Below the pieces are notes generated by a model. That model saw only the letters and a program-made list of their open reading frames with translations. It was not told where the DNA came from and searched no databases. This document shows, one piece after another, positions 63,498 through 64,000 of a stretch of 64,000 nucleotides of DNA. How positions within the stretch are numbered: the stretch's first letter is position 1; every line of letters starts with the position of its first letter. The DNA comes from JABSQH01 sp039177505 (GTDB lineage: Bacteria; Actinomycetota; Acidimicrobiia; Acidimicrobiales; Ilumatobacteraceae): contig JBCDFR010000004.1 of NCBI GenBank assembly GCA_039177505.1, positions 45,042-109,041 on the forward strand. The letters are read 5' to 3'. The translations under genes and the position numbers were made by a program.

Positions 63498-64000
63498 CTA
63501 CACCGCCGAGATCTGCCAGTGGCGGTCCGCTCGTTGGGCGTTCCACATCTCGGCGTAGCGCCCATCGGCATCGAGGAGCGCCGTGTGGTCACCATGCTCG
63601 ACGATCCGGCCAGCCTCGAGCACGATGATGTTGTCGGCCGCGACGATCGTCGAGAGCCGATGGGCGATCACCACGACCGTCTTGTCGGCCACCAACGTGT
63701 CGATCGCCCGTTGCACGGCCACCTCGCTCTCGGTGTCGAGCGCCGAGGTTGGTTCGTCGAGCACGACGATCGGAGCATCTTTCAGAACCGCTCGTGCGAT
63801 CGAGATGCGCTGGCGTTCGCCACCGGACAAGGCACCGCCGATCTCGCCGACGGTCGTGTCGTATCCCGACGGGAGCGCCTCGATGAATTCGTGACAGTTC
63901 GCCGCGCGCGCGTCGGCGACGATCTAGTCGTCGGTGGCATCGGCTATGGCGATAAGGATTTACTAGCGGACGGTGTCGTCGAAGAGGAAAACATCCAGAA
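63498..64000 (-). pseudogene. ABC exporter ATPase domain, partial, with in-frame stops
   Basis: The C-terminal part of an exporter-type ABC protein: TVGEIGGALSGGERQR signature, IVVLDEPTSALD, H-loop AHRLST, then LEAGRIVEHGDH. Upstream in the same frame, NCHEFIEALPSGYDT and, at the window edge, FLFDDTVR are clearly ABC sequence. Between them are three stops: TAG at 63926-63924, TAA at 63962-63960 and TAG at 63965-63963, where ENI and DDE would be expected. Several neighbouring codons are also aberrant. Either the gene is decayed or the sequence here is unreliable. Confidence 0.6.

Overview
The window reads as a high-GC actinobacterial chromosome, most likely an Acidimicrobiia / Ilumatobacter-like organism. 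This is an inference from four things: F420-type PPOX and Ddn-like proteins, DUF4916 and adenylate-cyclase/AAA/TPR proteins, frequent GTG starts, and many leaderless promoters in which a TANNNT -10 hexamer sits 6-7 nt before the start codon. No rRNA, CRISPR array, transposase or phage gene was seen. There is one tRNA, Arg(CCT).

Layout, left part (1-40.3 kb). An AAA ATPase is cut by the left edge. It is followed by a tautomerase-TetR pair with its own palindromic operator, then the tRNA. A tightly overlapping export operon (membrane fusion protein, C39-peptidase ABC exporter, second ABC exporter with an N-terminal extra domain, sulfotransferase) resembles NHLM-type peptide export, but no precursor peptide is evident. 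Next come small redox enzymes, a 1-Cys peroxiredoxin with a strong terminator, a NadR-like adenylyltransferase coupled to a cyclase/AAA/TPR regulator, a NarL-type two-component system, and a MacB/FtsX-like ABC transporter. A 37-bp perfect inverted repeat (REPIN-like) lies between a PPOX gene and a Nei-type glycosylase and contains both stop codons. After that are azlCD, a NUDIX-like protein, glutamate decarboxylase, a GGDEF-EAL protein, a subtilase ending in twelve GASWA pentapeptides, an MMPL transporter, a secreted protein, an ECF sigma factor with a large membrane-anchored partner, two small coiled-coil proteins and a LuxR-family ATPase regulator.

Right part (40.4-63.5 kb). This is the striking region. 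Eight copies of a 15-bp Fur-family palindrome (consensus YGAGAATSRTTCTCA) sit in the promoters of almost every transcription unit. The controlled genes include a cysteine-poor L28-L33-L31 ribosomal operon and three COG0523 (CobW/ZNG1-like) GTPases. They also include a fourth COG0523-like protein that has lost its P-loop, a dihydroorotase paralog with an altered metal ligand, MogA, an M20 amidohydrolase, an NDMA-type alcohol dehydrogenase with a MoxR-VWA (CoxD/CoxE-like) pair, an HD-only relative of the CCA-adding enzyme, a flavoprotein and a dipeptide-type ABC importer. Ribosomal C-minus paralogs and COG0523 genes are classic Zur targets, so I read the region as a compact zinc-starvation regulon. 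Embedded in it is a 43-residue, 13-cysteine metallothionein-like gene next to a CorE-like ECF sigma factor with a CxC linker motif and a cysteine-rich tail, which suggests a metal-excess arm beside the starvation arm.

The extreme right end holds an ABC exporter gene with three in-frame stops in its last 80 bases, either a decayed gene or poor sequence.
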